Shown one piece after another: positions 46,397 through 56,683 of a stretch of 64,000 nt of DNA (positions are counted from its first letter, which is position 1; each line of letters begins with the position of its first letter). Origin of the DNA: Salinicoccus cyprini (GTDB taxonomy: Bacteria > Bacillota > Bacilli > Staphylococcales > Salinicoccaceae). The stretch is taken from positions 186,001 to 250,000 of the forward strand of contig NZ_VMSJ01000002.1 of assembly GCF_007713705.1 (NCBI RefSeq), in the 5' to 3' direction. Below the pieces are notes generated by a model that saw nothing but the letters and a program-made list of their open reading frames with translations, was not told where the DNA came from and did no database searches. The position numbers were made by a program, and so were the translations under genes.

Positions 46397-47689
46397 ATGA
46401 AGTATATACTGAAAATAAAAGACAGCATATGGGTGACACCGGTATTCTATTGTCTGCTGGCAGTCATTCTTGCCCTGATTGCTGTCTATACTGATATAAA
46501 TGTGCTTCCGAGGCTCGATTTCGAATTGCCGTTCTTCCTGGCGACTGAAGTGGATCTGGCCAAGGAGATACTCGGCTCGATTTCAGGCGCACTTCTGACC
46601 ATGACGACCATCACTTTTTCCACGATCATGGTCGTTCTGACAACATACTCATCACAGTTCTCTCCTCGCGTCCTGACCAACTTTGTGAATGATAGAAGAA
46701 CGATGCGCGTGCTTGGCGTGTTCATGGGCGGCTTTCTGTATTCCATCCTTTCCCTGGCTTTCATGCAGCAGGCCACTTTTGAAGGAGAAGTCATTTCAGC
46801 AATCGTTGCCGTACTGCTTGCTGTACTCTGCCTGTTCTTCTTTGCTTATTTCATCCATTTCGTTGCTTCCAGCATACAGGTCAGCAACCTGATTGATTCA
46901 CTGGTGGATGACGTCAAAGATGAAATTGATCGGGAAGGGGAGCGGCTGGATCAGGCGCATGTATCGGTCACCAGCCTCAAGCCGGAGATGGTGGAGCAGT
47001 ATGATGAGACAACTGTACTCAGTTCCGAGAGCTTTGGTTTCATCCAGTTCATCGATCACGATGACCTGTTCCAATGGGCGAAGAAGAATGATGCAGTCAT
47101 CCGTGTCACCCCGCTGATTGGTGAATTTGTAACGACATCCACCGAGATTCTGACCATCAGTCATGGGAAAGATGTAGAAGTCCCTGATAGCCTGATCAGC
47201 AATGTCACAATCGGCAGGGAGCAGAATGTCTATCAGGATGTGGATTATGGACTCCATAAAATAGTGGATGTGGCCCTTCGGGCACTTTCCCCAGGAATCA
47301 ATGACCCGAATACAGCAGTCCAGTGCATCCACTACTTGACCGAAGCGCTGATAAAGAGCTTCAAGCATACCGGGACGTATGTCATCTACCATGATGACCG
47401 CTACCTTGGACGCCTGATCACAAGAAGGAGCAGTGTGGAGGAAAAGCTGTATAATGTACTTTCGCAGATCAGCTTCTATGGCAGGGAGGATGTTGTCGTT
47501 CTGGAAACACTGCTCGAATCGATGCAGAATATCGCTTTGAACAGTTCAGAAGATGTCAAACAGGAGATCAGACCATTCAGCCGTTATATATACGATCGCT
47601 TCGATGAAGCAGTACTACATGAAGTTGACCATAAATTCATCAATTCCAGGAAAATGGCACTGGATGAAGCGTTGAATGAAGCACGTTAG
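46397..47689 (+). CDS. DUF2254 membrane protein
   Basis: The 430-residue protein has four predicted N-terminal spans (ending near residue 155) and a large soluble C-terminal part. GALLTMTTITFSTIMVVLTT, YSSQFSPRVL and ALRALSPGINDPNTAVQCI are the conserved DUF2254 blocks. Function unknown; a channel or stress role is sometimes assumed. The ATG at 46397 has AGGAG upstream, so the ATG at 46379 is probably not used. Confidence 0.82.
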   Translation: MKYILKIKDSIWVTPVFYCLLAVILALIAVYTDINVLPRLDFELPFFLATEVDLAKEILGSISGALLTMTTITFSTIMVVLTTYSSQFSPRVLTNFVNDRRTMRVLGVFMGGFLYSILSLAFMQQATFEGEVISAIVAVLLAVLCLFFFAYFIHFVASSIQVSNLIDSLVDDVKDEIDREGERLDQAHVSVTSLKPEMVEQYDETTVLSSESFGFIQFIDHDDLFQWAKKNDAVIRVTPLIGEFVTTSTEILTISHGKDVEVPDSLISNVTIGREQNVYQDVDYGLHKIVDVALRALSPGINDPNTAVQCIHYLTEALIKSFKHTGTYVIYHDDRYLGRLITRRSSVEEKLYNVLSQISFYGREDVVVLETLLESMQNIALNSSEDVKQEIRPFSRYIYDRFDEAVLHEVDHKFINSRKMALDEALNEAR

Positions 47690-47784
47690 GCAAGCCGTCC
47701 CTTCAGCTGATACCCGTTTTGTTTGTTTATACAAAATAACGACGGGAACAGCTTTGTATTGATCGATTTACAGGAGGTAGTGCC

Positions 47785-48513
47785 ATGGGAATCTGGTTCA
47801 GTCTGATATTTGCGATAGGTTTTGTAATCATTCATCTGCTTTCAAAGCAGATGAAGTTTCTGAGAGTGGACCCTCGCAGCAAGTTTCTTTCGATTGCCGG
47901 GGGCATATCCGTTGCATATGTCTTCATGCACCTTCTGCCTGAACTTGGAGAGTACCAGCAGGAATTCGAAGGGGCAATTGAAGGGCTCGAGTTTCTTGAA
48001 AGCCACATCTATATCATTGCGCTGCTCGGGCTTGTCATCTTTTATGGATTGGAGCAGCTTGCGAAGAAGTCCAGGAAGCGGGGTGCAGAAAAGGGGACAG
48101 ACAAGGCCTCATCCGGTGTCTTCTGGCTTCACATCTCTTCTTTCGCACTATATAACGCCATCATCGGCTACCTGCTGCTCAGAGGAGAATACCAGTCCGA
48201 GTGGGGCATGCTGCTTTATTTCTTTGCCATGGGCATCCACTTCATCACAAATGATAAGGCGCTGAGATCAGCGCACAAGGATGACTATGATCGATATGGC
48301 CGCTGGCTGCTTGCGGTGGCCATCACCATCGGCTGGTTCGTCGGTGTATTCACGGAGCTGAATATACTTGTCATCTCAGTGCTCACTGCCTTTCTGGCAG
48401 GCGGCGTCATCCTCAACGTCATGAAGGAAGAATTGCCGGAAGAGAGGGAAAGCAGCTTTCCTGCCTTTTTCTCAGGCATGCTCGGCTATACTGTACTGCT
48501 GCTGTTTCTGTAA
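47785..48513 (+). CDS. ZIP-like polytopic membrane protein
   Basis: The 242-residue protein has seven or eight predicted spans. HLLPE (residues 49-53) in segment 2 resembles the metal-binding motif of ZIP transporters, and a charged loop (about 85-110) lies in the middle. The second ZIP motif is not clear (GIHFITNDKALR is nearest), so a metal transporter is possible only. AGGAGG precedes the ATG. Confidence 0.6.
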   Translation: MGIWFSLIFAIGFVIIHLLSKQMKFLRVDPRSKFLSIAGGISVAYVFMHLLPELGEYQQEFEGAIEGLEFLESHIYIIALLGLVIFYGLEQLAKKSRKRGAEKGTDKASSGVFWLHISSFALYNAIIGYLLLRGEYQSEWGMLLYFFAMGIHFITNDKALRSAHKDDYDRYGRWLLAVAITIGWFVGVFTELNILVISVLTAFLAGGVILNVMKEELPEERESSFPAFFSGMLGYTVLLLFL

Positions 48514-48538
48514 CAAGGAATCAGATGGCATAAAAAGC

Positions 48539-48583
48539 AAAACACCCGTAGGCCAAGGTTAAACTTGAGCTTACGGGTGTTTT
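48539..48583. terminator. Bidirectional terminator between ZIP-like gene and opp operon
   Basis: AAAACACCCGTA and TACGGGTGTTTT form a 12-bp stem across a 21-base loop. T runs occur on both strands, serving the convergent ZIP-like and oppF transcripts. Confidence 0.82.
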
Positions 48584-48597
48584 CAGTTTGAGTGACT

Positions 48598-49515
48598 CTA
48601 TTGTCTCCAGCTGTCGTATTCCTTCTTGGAACAGAGCGCCTGGTGGTTGTTGCCGAAATCTCTCAGAATCACTTCTTCACCTTCGGCGTAATTATGCTGG
48701 TCAGCATCATAACCGACTCTTCTGCGGTTCTTTTCAGTATGAGGGTCAGGTTGCGGTACTGCAGAAAGCAGTGATTTCGTGTAGGGATGTATCGGGTTTT
48801 CATATACATCTGCGGCATCACCAATTTCCAAAAGCTGCCCCATGTACATGACTGCTATGCGATCAGAGATGTATTTTACCATGGAAAGGTCATGTGCAAT
48901 GAAGAGATACGCGAGTCCACGCTCTTCCTGTATCTCCTTCATCATGTTGACGACCTGGGCCTGGATGGAAACATCAAGTGCAGAAATCGGTTCATCGGCG
49001 ATAATCAGTTTCGGATCGAAGCTGAGGGCGCGTGCGATACCGATCCTCTGGCGCTGGCCCCCGGAGAACTCGTGGGGATAGCGGTTGGCATGTTCACGGT
49101 TCAGTCCGACGGACTCGAGCAGTTCGTTTATCTTCCGGCGTCTTTCCTTCTTGTCCTTGTGAAGACCATGAATGTCATATCCTTCAGATAGAATCTCGAA
49201 GACGGTCATCCTTGGATTGAGTGACGCGTATGGATCTTGGAAAATCATCTGAAGGTTCTGGTTGAATGTTTTCTGCTCTTTTCGGGACAGCTGATCGGTA
49301 TGCTTGCCATCAAAGATGACTTCGCCACCGGTTTTTTCATACAGCTTGATGATTGTGCGGCCGGTAGTGGACTTGCCACAACCGGATTCTCCAACAAGCC
49401 CCAGTGTCTCACCGGGCATGACGTGGAAAGAAATATCATTTACAGCTTTGAGCGGGTTATTCTTAGGCCCGAAGTGCTTTGCAAGATTTTTTACTTCCAG
49501 GATAGCTTCCGTCAT
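48598..49515 (-). CDS. oppF: Oligopeptide ABC transporter ATPase OppF
   Basis: The 305-residue ATPase has Walker [27 protein letters not shown], the signature [10 protein letters not shown] and Walker B LIIADEP. The C-terminal segment after [11 protein letters not shown] is the OppF-type extension. Its ATG overlaps the end of oppD by four bases. It pairs with OppD to drive peptide uptake. Confidence 0.93.
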   Translation of the reverse strand: MTEAILEVKNLAKHFGPKNNPLKAVNDISFHVMPGETLGLVGESGCGKSTTGRTIIKLYEKTGGEVIFDGKHTDQLSRKEQKTFNQNLQMIFQDPYASLNPRMTVFEILSEGYDIHGLHKDKKERRRKINELLESVGLNREHANRYPHEFSGGQRQRIGIARALSFDPKLIIADEPISALDVSIQAQVVNMMKEIQEERGLAYLFIAHDLSMVKYISDRIAVMYMGQLLEIGDAADVYENPIHPYTKSLLSAVPQPDPHTEKNRRRVGYDADQHNYAEGEEVILRDFGNNHQALCSKKEYDSWRQ

Positions 49516-50558
49516 TCTTTCACTCCTCCTGAGTACTGCATGTATCTGTTTTTGATTATATCAGGAATCTCTGTTTCAGGTGCATCAGGGTGCAGCCTCC
49601 AAGTTTTGGCGAAATGGTGATCATTCACTTTGAACATTGGAGGATTCTGTTCATAATCAATCTTCATCGCATGCGGATTGCGCGGCGCAAATGCGTCGCC
49701 TTTTGGCGGATCCGTCAAATCCGGCGGTGACCCTTCGATCGTACGTAGCTTCTGGCCCTTTTCTTCATTAAGGTCAGGCATCGATCCCAGCAGTCCCCAC
49801 GTATACGGGTGCTGCGGGTTATAGAATATATCATCTACTGTACCGATCTCCACGATTTCACCTGCATACATGACTGCCACACGGTCTGCCACGTTGGCGA
49901 CCACACCGAGGTCATGAGTGATGAAAATGATGGAAGTCTGCGAGTTTTTCTGGATATCTTTCATAACGTCAAGAATCTGTGCCTGTATGGTTACATCAAG
50001 TGCTGTGGTCGGTTCATCTGCAATGAGCAGCTTGGGATCGGCAGCCAGTGCGATGGCGATGACGACACGCTGGCGCATACCACCTGAGAATTCGTGTGGG
50101 TACTGGTTCAGTCTTTTCTCAGGCATTGGGATACCGACCATCTGCATCAGTTCAAGTGCACGTTTTTTGGCATCGCTTCTTGAGATTTTCTGATGCTTGA
50201 GCATTACTTCTGTAATCTGTCTGCCGACTTTCATCGTCGGGTTCAGTGAAGTCATCGGATCCTGGAAAATCATACTGATATCGTTGCCGCGTATTTTTTC
50301 CATCTGCTTTTCGGACTGTTTCAGCAGGTTTTTGCCATCAAACAGGATTTCTCCACCGGAATAGATGGCAGGCGGCTGCGGGAGCAATTTCATGATTGCC
50401 TGGTTGGTCACACTCTTGCCGGAACCTGATTCACCGACAATGGCAAGTGTTTCCCCCTTGAAGACATCATAGCTGACGCCTCGGACGGCATTTACAGTAC
50501 CTGCATAAGTAGAGAAATCTATCTGCAGATCTTTTATTTGTAGAACTGGTTCATTCAT
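49512..50558 (-). CDS. oppD: Oligopeptide ABC transporter ATPase OppD
   Basis: The 348-residue ATPase has Walker [37 protein letters not shown] and Walker B LLIADEPT, all OppD-like, and the C-terminal cluster [16 protein letters not shown] in place of the usual cysteine-rich segment; the iron-sulfur-type cysteines of many OppD proteins are missing. It follows oppC by five bases. Confidence 0.93.
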   Translation of the reverse strand: MNEPVLQIKDLQIDFSTYAGTVNAVRGVSYDVFKGETLAIVGESGSGKSVTNQAIMKLLPQPPAIYSGGEILFDGKNLLKQSEKQMEKIRGNDISMIFQDPMTSLNPTMKVGRQITEVMLKHQKISRSDAKKRALELMQMVGIPMPEKRLNQYPHEFSGGMRQRVVIAIALAADPKLLIADEPTTALDVTIQAQILDVMKDIQKNSQTSIIFITHDLGVVANVADRVAVMYAGEIVEIGTVDDIFYNPQHPYTWGLLGSMPDLNEEKGQKLRTIEGSPPDLTDPPKGDAFAPRNPHAMKIDYEQNPPMFKVNDHHFAKTWRLHPDAPETEIPDIIKNRYMQYSGGVKE

Positions 50559-50563
50559 CTATA

Positions 50564-51493
50564 TCACTTCCTTAACTTAGGATCGAGAGCGTCTCTTAAT
50601 CCGTCACCAATTGCATTGAATGCAAAGATTGTCAAACTGATGAGCAATGCCGGGAAAAATAGTCTCCAAGGCGCGTTGGTCAAGGCGGGATAGCCGTCAT
50701 TTGCCATGGTACCCCAACTTGCCAGTGGCGCAGGTACACCAAGTCCCAGGTAGCTGAGGAATGCTTCTGTGAAAATCGCATTCGGTATTGTCAGTGTCAT
50801 TGTGACAAGAATGGCACCGAGTGCATTCGGAAGCAGGTGTTTTCTGATCAGGTGCATGTTCTTGGCACCAAGTGTTCTGGCAGCAAGTACATATTCCTGG
50901 TTTTTGAGTTTGAGTATTTCAGATCGTGTGATACGTGCCATGTTCACCCAGCCTGTAAGTGACAGGGCGATGATCATCGGGATCAGTCCCGGCTGCATGA
51001 CAACAAGCAGGATGATTACGACAAGCAGGTAGGGGATGGCAGTCAGAATATCTGCGATACGCATCATGATCTCATCTGTACGTCCACCTCTAAGTCCTGC
51101 GATGGATCCCCAGGCAACTCCGATGATCAAGTCGATGATGGCAGCGGCGAAACCGATGAAGATCGAGATCCTCGCCCCGACCCATACACGCGTGAAAACA
51201 TCACGGCCAAGGTCGTCCGTACCGAACCAGTAGGTACCATTCGGACTCGTATTGTAGTCGCCATTCTGCTGTCTATATGTGAATTCCGAAATCATTGGAC
51301 CGAAAATTGCGCCCAGAATGATGATGAACAATGTAATGAATCCAACAAGAGCAAGCTTGTTTCTAATAAATCTTCGAGCCACTTCACCCCAGAAGGAAAT
51401 GGATTTTTTGGCAAGCGTTTCCGCTTCCTCAGTCCGTGATCCAACAATTTCAAAATCGGAAGAATTGAGTTTTGGAATATCTTTATTTGCCAC
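50564..51493 (-). CDS. oppC: Oligopeptide ABC transporter permease OppC
   Basis: The 309-residue permease starts at a GTG inside the end of oppB (11-base overlap) with AGGAGG upstream. It has six predicted spans, the [20 protein letters not shown] motif near residue 92 and a coupling loop near [20 protein letters not shown]. It forms the channel with OppB. Confidence 0.93.
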   Translation of the reverse strand: MANKDIPKLNSSDFEIVGSRTEEAETLAKKSISFWGEVARRFIRNKLALVGFITLFIIILGAIFGPMISEFTYRQQNGDYNTSPNGTYWFGTDDLGRDVFTRVWVGARISIFIGFAAAIIDLIIGVAWGSIAGLRGGRTDEIMMRIADILTAIPYLLVVIILLVVMQPGLIPMIIALSLTGWVNMARITRSEILKLKNQEYVLAARTLGAKNMHLIRKHLLPNALGAILVTMTLTIPNAIFTEAFLSYLGLGVPAPLASWGTMANDGYPALTNAPWRLFFPALLISLTIFAFNAIGDGLRDALDPKLRK

Positions 51494-52421
51494 TTGATTT
51501 TCCTCCTCTCAACTTGATGCGTGGATCAATGAAGCTATAAAGAATATCTACAATCAATACAGCAAGCAGCAGTATGATCGAGTAGAATACGGTAGTTCCC
51601 ATGATTACTGTGTAGTCCCGGTTGGTGATGCTGGTTACGAAATATTTACCCATACCAGGAATCGCAAAAATTTCTTCTATGACGAAACTGCCGGTGATGA
51701 TTCCTGCTGTGAGTGGTGCCAGATATGTGACAACAGGGAGCAGTGCATTTCTCAAGGCATGCTTAAAGGTAACGACCCATTTTGATATACCTTTGGCTTT
51801 AGCCATTTTTACATACTCGCTGTTTGTCTCTTCAAGCATGCTTGAGCGTGTTAGTTTCGCAATGAATGCCATTGGCGTGGATGCGAGTGCCACCGCCGGC
51901 AATATACTGTAGATGAAGCCATTCCATCCGGCTATAGGGAACCATCCAACCTGGAGTGCAAGGTAATACTGCAGAACCGATGCCATGACAAAGGATGGTA
52001 CGGATATGCCTATGACGGCGACGATGCTCATCGCATAATCCGGCCATTTGTTATGGAAGAGGGCGGCAATCGTACCGATCAGTACGCCCATTCCGACGGC
52101 GATGAACATTGCTTCCAGACCAAGTGTCATGGAGATCGGGAAGCCTTCTGCAATCATTTCATTCGTTTCACGATATCTATACTTCATGGACGTTCCGAAG
52201 TCACCCTGCACAGTATTCAGAAGGTATTCTCCATACTGTACATACCAGGGATTATCCAGTCCATATTTTTCATTCAGACTTTCCTGGATGGCCGGGGGTA
52301 CTGCTCTTTCAGACGCAAAAGGATTACCTGGAGCCAGGCGCATCAGGAAAAATGTTGCGGTGATGATTATAAATAAAGCGATGATGATATATATCAGGCG
52401 CTGACCTATATATTTGATCAT
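51483..52421 (-). CDS. oppB: Oligopeptide ABC transporter permease OppB
   Basis: The 312-residue permease opens [20 protein letters not shown] and has LAPGNPFAS near residue 30 and the coupling loop [20 protein letters not shown] near residue 210. The ATG at 52421 has GGGAGCG upstream; the longer frame begins in the intercistronic hairpin and is rejected. Confidence 0.93.
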   Translation of the reverse strand: MIKYIGQRLIYIIIALFIIITATFFLMRLAPGNPFASERAVPPAIQESLNEKYGLDNPWYVQYGEYLLNTVQGDFGTSMKYRYRETNEMIAEGFPISMTLGLEAMFIAVGMGVLIGTIAALFHNKWPDYAMSIVAVIGISVPSFVMASVLQYYLALQVGWFPIAGWNGFIYSILPAVALASTPMAFIAKLTRSSMLEETNSEYVKMAKAKGISKWVVTFKHALRNALLPVVTYLAPLTAGIITGSFVIEEIFAIPGMGKYFVTSITNRDYTVIMGTTVFYSIILLLAVLIVDILYSFIDPRIKLRGGKSSGK

Positions 52422-52444
52422 CTGTAACGCTCCCTTCTCAAAAG

Positions 52445-52478
52445 TGACAGGTGAGTATGTAAGCATACTCACCTGTCA
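52445..52478 (-). terminator. Strong hairpin between oppA and oppB
   Basis: TGACAGGTGAGTATG and CATACTCACCTGTCA are exact complements, forming a 15-bp stem with a four-base loop; a short T tract follows in the direction of transcription. Likely a partial terminator or 3'-end protector that raises oppA over oppBCDF. Confidence 0.72.
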
Positions 52479-52487
52479 GTATATTTC

Positions 52488-54131
52488 TTATTCTTGAATA
52501 TCTACGTATTTCAATTGAACGTTTCCAAGTGGATCGGCATTCATATTCTCAACTTTGTCTTCGTGTACTGAGAGATTCGTGTAGAAGTAGATCGGTGCAA
52601 ATGGATATTCACTCATCAAAATCTCTTCAGCTTCTTGCATCATTTCAGTGCGTGCTGCTTCGTCTGTTTCCTGAGCAGCATCATTCAGCAGCTGGGTATA
52701 CTCTTCGTTTGTCCAGCCAGTGTCGTTGTTACCGCCATCTGTTTTGAAGATTTCAAGGAAGTTGATCGGATCATTGAAGTCTCCGAGCCAGCCGTAACGT
52801 CCAACCTGGAATTCGCCTGAATCAAGCGTCTCGAGGTATACCTGCCATTCTGCGTTATCCAATGTAACATTGATTCCAAGGTTCTCAGCCCAGCCTTGCT
52901 GGATGAACTGTGCAATCGCTGCGTGTGCTTCATCAGTGTTGTAGGATAGTGCAACTGTAAGTTCTGATGGGTCGCTCATGCCAAGCTCTTCAAGTCCTGC
53001 ATCGAGTGCCGCTTGCGCTTCTTCGATGTTGTTGGATTCAAAGTAGTTTCCTGGCTCTTCAAAACCTTCCATAGTCAGAGGAACAAGGCCGGTTGCCGGA
53101 ACCTGCTCTCCTTTAGTGACGTTTTCGATGAGCCCTTCGCGGTCGATTGCGAGTGTCAGAGCTTTACGGATGTTTACATTCTGCATTACTTCATCCTGGG
53201 TATTGAATACATACATGTAAGTACCGGCCTGGTCACTGACATTCAGTGTACCTTCTTCCTTGAATTGCTCAAGAGCATTCAGGTCAATTGTATTGAATGG
53301 TGAACCGAGGTAGTCAAGTTCGCCGGCCTGATACATGTTGAGTGCTGTCGCTGCACTTTCAACCATGTCGATGTTGACTGTTTCGAGTGCTACATTTTCA
53401 GCATCCCAGTAGTTGTCGTTCTTCGTCAGGACGATTTCATCAGAGCTTGTGAAACTTTCAAGTGTGAAAGGCCCGTTTCCGATGTAGTCCTCACCGGCTG
53501 GATCTGTATGCCAATCCGGATTTTCCTCTACTACCTGGGAGTTGACCGGATAGTATGTGTAGAACGCTGTCAGTTCGTCAAAGTAAGGCGTCGGGTTTAC
53601 AAGGTTGACTTCAAGTGTCTTATCGTCAATCGCTGTAACTGCTACATCATCTACTGAGCCTTCGCCTGTGTTATAAGCTTCAGCACCTTCTATGTAGTAG
53701 AGTTGGTAAGCGTAGTCTGAAGCATTTTCAGGGTCAAGTGCCCATTTCCAAGCATATTCGAAGTCTTGTGCAGTGACAGGGTCACCGTTTGACCATTGTG
53801 CATCTCTTAGGGTGTACGTATAAGTGAGGCCATCTTCACTTACGTCGATGTTTTCTGCCATCGCCGGTTCCGGATTGCCTTCAGGGTCGAGACGTGTCAG
53901 ACCTTCGAAGACGCTGGCCATGATTGCACCTGATGTTGTATCAGTTGCCAGTGCCGGGTGGAAGGATGGTGGATCTGAAGCGATCGAGAGGTTGATGGAT
54001 TTTCCACCGGATTCTCCTTCGCCTGAAGCACTCTCTTCACTAGTGTCTCCGCCGCTGTCTCCGCCGAAATTACAGGCTGCAAGAACGAGTGTTAGAGTTA
54101 GGAAAAGCAGTAAAGCTTTGAAATTTTTCAT
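52488..54131 (-). CDS. oppA: Oligopeptide-binding lipoprotein OppA
   Basis: The 547-residue family 5 binding protein has a signal peptide with lipobox LAAC (Cys about residue 20) and a Ser/Gly-rich linker. Family signatures include SDPPSFHPALATDTTSG, FEGLTRLDPEGNPEPAMAEN and DAQWSNGDPVTAQDFEYAWK. It captures peptides outside the membrane for OppBCDF. The ATG at 54131 has AAAGGAG upstream; the frame back to 54170 overlaps the promoter. Confidence 0.94.
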   Translation of the reverse strand: MKNFKALLLFLTLTLVLAACNFGGDSGGDTSEESASGEGESGGKSINLSIASDPPSFHPALATDTTSGAIMASVFEGLTRLDPEGNPEPAMAENIDVSEDGLTYTYTLRDAQWSNGDPVTAQDFEYAWKWALDPENASDYAYQLYYIEGAEAYNTGEGSVDDVAVTAIDDKTLEVNLVNPTPYFDELTAFYTYYPVNSQVVEENPDWHTDPAGEDYIGNGPFTLESFTSSDEIVLTKNDNYWDAENVALETVNIDMVESAATALNMYQAGELDYLGSPFNTIDLNALEQFKEEGTLNVSDQAGTYMYVFNTQDEVMQNVNIRKALTLAIDREGLIENVTKGEQVPATGLVPLTMEGFEEPGNYFESNNIEEAQAALDAGLEELGMSDPSELTVALSYNTDEAHAAIAQFIQQGWAENLGINVTLDNAEWQVYLETLDSGEFQVGRYGWLGDFNDPINFLEIFKTDGGNNDTGWTNEEYTQLLNDAAQETDEAARTEMMQEAEEILMSEYPFAPIYFYTNLSVHEDKVENMNADPLGNVQLKYVDIQE

Positions 54132-54158
54132 ACAATTCACTCCTTTTTTACTATTCGT

Positions 54159-54188
54159 ATTATACTGCATATTACAATGAGATTACAA
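54159..54188 (-). promoter_or_regulatory. SigA promoter of the opp operon
   Basis: On the minus strand TTGTAA (54188-54183) and a perfect TATAAT (54164-54159) are 18 bases apart, about 28 bases before the oppA start. Confidence 0.72.
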
Positions 54189-54260
54189 GAATGTAAATGT
54201 GTAATATGAAACCTTAATTTCCAATTTCCTCTATTATTATACTCCTTCCTGATTCTTATT

Positions 54261-54274
54261 TGAAAGCGCTTACT
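54261..54274. promoter_or_regulatory. cre-like site upstream of opp operon
   Basis: TGAAAGCGCTTACT matches 13 of 14 positions of the cre consensus. It lies about 73 bases upstream of the oppA -35 box and 160 bases before the divergent gene; which it controls is open. An inverted repeat TTGATA/TATCAA (54274-54290) adjoins it. Confidence 0.62.
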
Positions 54275-54432
54275 TGATATGCATTATCAATGTATAAACC
54301 CGAAATGTCAAATGTATGAAGTATTTCTAAAGATGCAGCAGACATTCAATCCATCCAGTCACCTGATTTCATCAGACTACGTCGGTGATTAGCGGGTATA
54401 GAGATGTATCATACGAGAGAAGGGGTTAGATA

Positions 54433-55860
54433 ATGAAGATTCTACTTACCGGTGCCTCCGGCTATATCGGCGGAAATCTGCTTGAAAGTCTGAAGGAGGA
54501 CTATGAAATCATTGCTGTTTCAAGACATACGGATAATAAGGAAGATGAGGAGAATGTGACCTGGAAGGAAGCGGATCTGTATTCGCAGATCGACATCGAG
54601 AACGTGATGGATGATATCGATATCGCCATCTATCTTGTGCATTCCATGCAGCCTTCGTCCAAATTATCTCAGGCGAAATTTGAGGATATGGATGCGATAC
54701 TGGCCGACAATTTTGCATGGGCAGCAAAGCAGAAAGGTGTGAAGCGGATCATCTACTTGAGCGGCATCATACCGGATGACGACAATCTGTCGACGCATCT
54801 GAGCAGTCGTCTTGAGTGCGAAAGGATTCTCGGGTCATACGGCATTCCTGTAACGACGTTACGGGCGGGACTGATTGTTGGCCCTAAAGGCTCCTCCTTC
54901 CCAATTCTGCACAATCTGGTGAAGCGCCTGCCCGGCATGCTGCTGCCAGCATGGGCTTACAACCGGACGCATCCGGTTGCACTTAAGGATGTCATCACCG
55001 GACTGACGAGAGTGGTAAAGAGGGAACCGGAAAATAATGAATCGATCGATATTGGTGGTCCGGATGAAAAGTCCTACAAGGAATTGTTTGTGGAGACTGC
55101 TGAAGTCATGGACAAGAAGCTGCCGATGGTGGATCTTCCGATCATTCCCATTTTCCTGTCAAAGCTCTGGGTGCGCCTCATTGTCCAGAAGCCGAAAGAA
55201 ATGGTCTATCCTCTGCTTGAAAGTCTCACACACAATATGGTGATGCGTCAGGAAAATTACGAAGAGGGAATATCCAATGCACCGACCACATTCAAGGAAA
55301 GTGTCCGTATTGCGCTCGATAGTGAAATGGACAGCAGTTCAAAGTCCGGCATCGAGATTGTACAGAAGGAAGATGTGGAGAAGAATGATGTGAAGTCGGT
55401 CCAGCGCATCCGCATACCGAAGCAGTGGTCGATTGATGATACGGCCGACTACTACGTCAACTGGTTGTCACGGGTCGGCGGCAAGTTCATCAGTACGAAA
55501 GTGGAAGCGGATCAGACATCGATTGCATTACCATTTTTCAAGTCGCCGATTCTGATTCTCGACAGGTCCAAGGAACGTTCCTATGAGAATCGCATACTGT
55601 ACTATATCAAGGGCGGCAAGTTTTCACAGGAAAGAGAAGGGGGGCGTGCCCGACTTGAGTTCCGAAGAATTCTCGATACGGACGAGGTGCTTATCGCCAT
55701 CCATGAATATGAACCGACGCTGCCATGGTTTGTATATACACTGACGCAGGCTAAAATCCACCTGATTGTCATGAAGGCCTTCGGCTTCGAAACGCGGCTG
55801 CTCGCAAATATGCTGGATTCGAGATATGCGAAATATGTAACCAACCCGAATCAGTCCTGA
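54433..55860 (+). CDS. NAD(P)-binding epimerase-like protein with C-terminal SRPBCC-like domain
   Basis: The 475-residue protein starts with an atypical SDR domain (TGASGYIGG, residues 7-15; about 290 residues) of the NmrA/complex-I-like type. The remaining 180 residues, starting near QRIRIPKQWSIDDTADYYVN, look like a DUF2867 or SRPBCC lipid-binding domain. Such fusions occur in staphylococci and bacilli without known role. The site GAAGGGG lies ten bases upstream. Confidence 0.75.
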   Translation: MKILLTGASGYIGGNLLESLKEDYEIIAVSRHTDNKEDEENVTWKEADLYSQIDIENVMDDIDIAIYLVHSMQPSSKLSQAKFEDMDAILADNFAWAAKQKGVKRIIYLSGIIPDDDNLSTHLSSRLECERILGSYGIPVTTLRAGLIVGPKGSSFPILHNLVKRLPGMLLPAWAYNRTHPVALKDVITGLTRVVKREPENNESIDIGGPDEKSYKELFVETAEVMDKKLPMVDLPIIPIFLSKLWVRLIVQKPKEMVYPLLESLTHNMVMRQENYEEGISNAPTTFKESVRIALDSEMDSSSKSGIEIVQKEDVEKNDVKSVQRIRIPKQWSIDDTADYYVNWLSRVGGKFISTKVEADQTSIALPFFKSPILILDRSKERSYENRILYYIKGGKFSQEREGGRARLEFRRILDTDEVLIAIHEYEPTLPWFVYTLTQAKIHLIVMKAFGFETRLLANMLDSRYAKYVTNPNQS

Positions 55861-55878
55861 AACCTTGAAGAACAGATG

Positions 55879-55912
55879 AAAGCGAGACCTTTGCTATGCG
55901 GGTCTCGCTTTT
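55879..55912. terminator. Bidirectional terminator overlapping the end of ctaG
   Basis: AAAGCGAGACC and GGTCTCGCTTT form an 11-bp stem around an 11-base loop, with T-rich sequence on both sides. Its right arm encodes the last codons of the convergent ctaG gene, whose stop lies in the loop. Confidence 0.8.
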
Positions 55913-56682
55913 CGTGATTTTTGGGCAGTCGATTTGTACCATTGGTGGCAGAGAAGAATGATGATCATCAGGTCGATGATATCTCCACCATAATACATCA
56001 GCATCGCGCCCGCCTCCCCTTCAGTTTCTGGAATGCCTTCCGGCGGGGATGCATAGATCAGCTTGGAAAGCACCTTATGGAAGCCGAGTGCTAGAATGAG
56101 AACGATACCCCGGTGCAGGAAGCTGTAACGGTGTGTCGTTATATCGATATATAGTATGGAGATTGTGAACAGGTAGCCCGCGAGGAAGACGTGCAGATGT
56201 ACAAGCGCATAAAGCCAGGAGGACATGTGCATGAGCGTAAACAGTTCTGTCATGTAGATCAGGTACAGGCCGCCGATATTCAAAGTTGCTGCAACGATGG
56301 GGCGGGTGAGTAATGTGACGTATCTGCTGTTCAGCAGACGGCTGACGCGTTTTGCCGACTGGTTGGGCAGCGTGCGCATAAGGAGAGTCATCGGGCGACT
56401 GAAAACAATGAGCAGCGGTGCAAGCATGCCGAGCAGGAGATGCCCAGCCATATGTGCATTGAAGTCATAATGGGAACGCTCTGCCAAAGGTCCGATGAGC
56501 GCCGAGGCAGCGAGTATGATGCCGAGAAACCACCATATATACCGGGAAGCTTTCCATTTTGAATGCTTTCCATTCGAAATGAACATCGCCAGTGGATAAA
56601 GGAATAGGGCCGTTGCTGCAATGATGGCGACCACCACTTCGAGTGCAGCAAAACCTGTATGATTCATATGTGTATGCATCAT
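55894..56682 (-). CDS. ctaG: Cytochrome c oxidase assembly protein CtaG (caa3 type)
   Basis: The 262-residue protein has seven predicted spans and the caa3-CtaG pattern: NAHMAGHLLLGMLAPLLIVF near residue 75, MHMSSWLYALVHLHVFLAGY near residue 150 and a His-rich N-terminus (MMHTHMNH) that could bind copper. It would help insert copper into a terminal oxidase. No oxidase gene is in the window. It follows the DUF2243 gene by one base. Confidence 0.85.
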   Translation of the reverse strand: MMHTHMNHTGFAALEVVVAIIAATALFLYPLAMFISNGKHSKWKASRYIWWFLGIILAASALIGPLAERSHYDFNAHMAGHLLLGMLAPLLIVFSRPMTLLMRTLPNQSAKRVSRLLNSRYVTLLTRPIVAATLNIGGLYLIYMTELFTLMHMSSWLYALVHLHVFLAGYLFTISILYIDITTHRYSFLHRGIVLILALGFHKVLSKLIYASPPEGIPETEGEAGAMLMYYGGDIIDLMIIILLCHQWYKSTAQKSRKARPA

Positions 56683-56683
56683 A

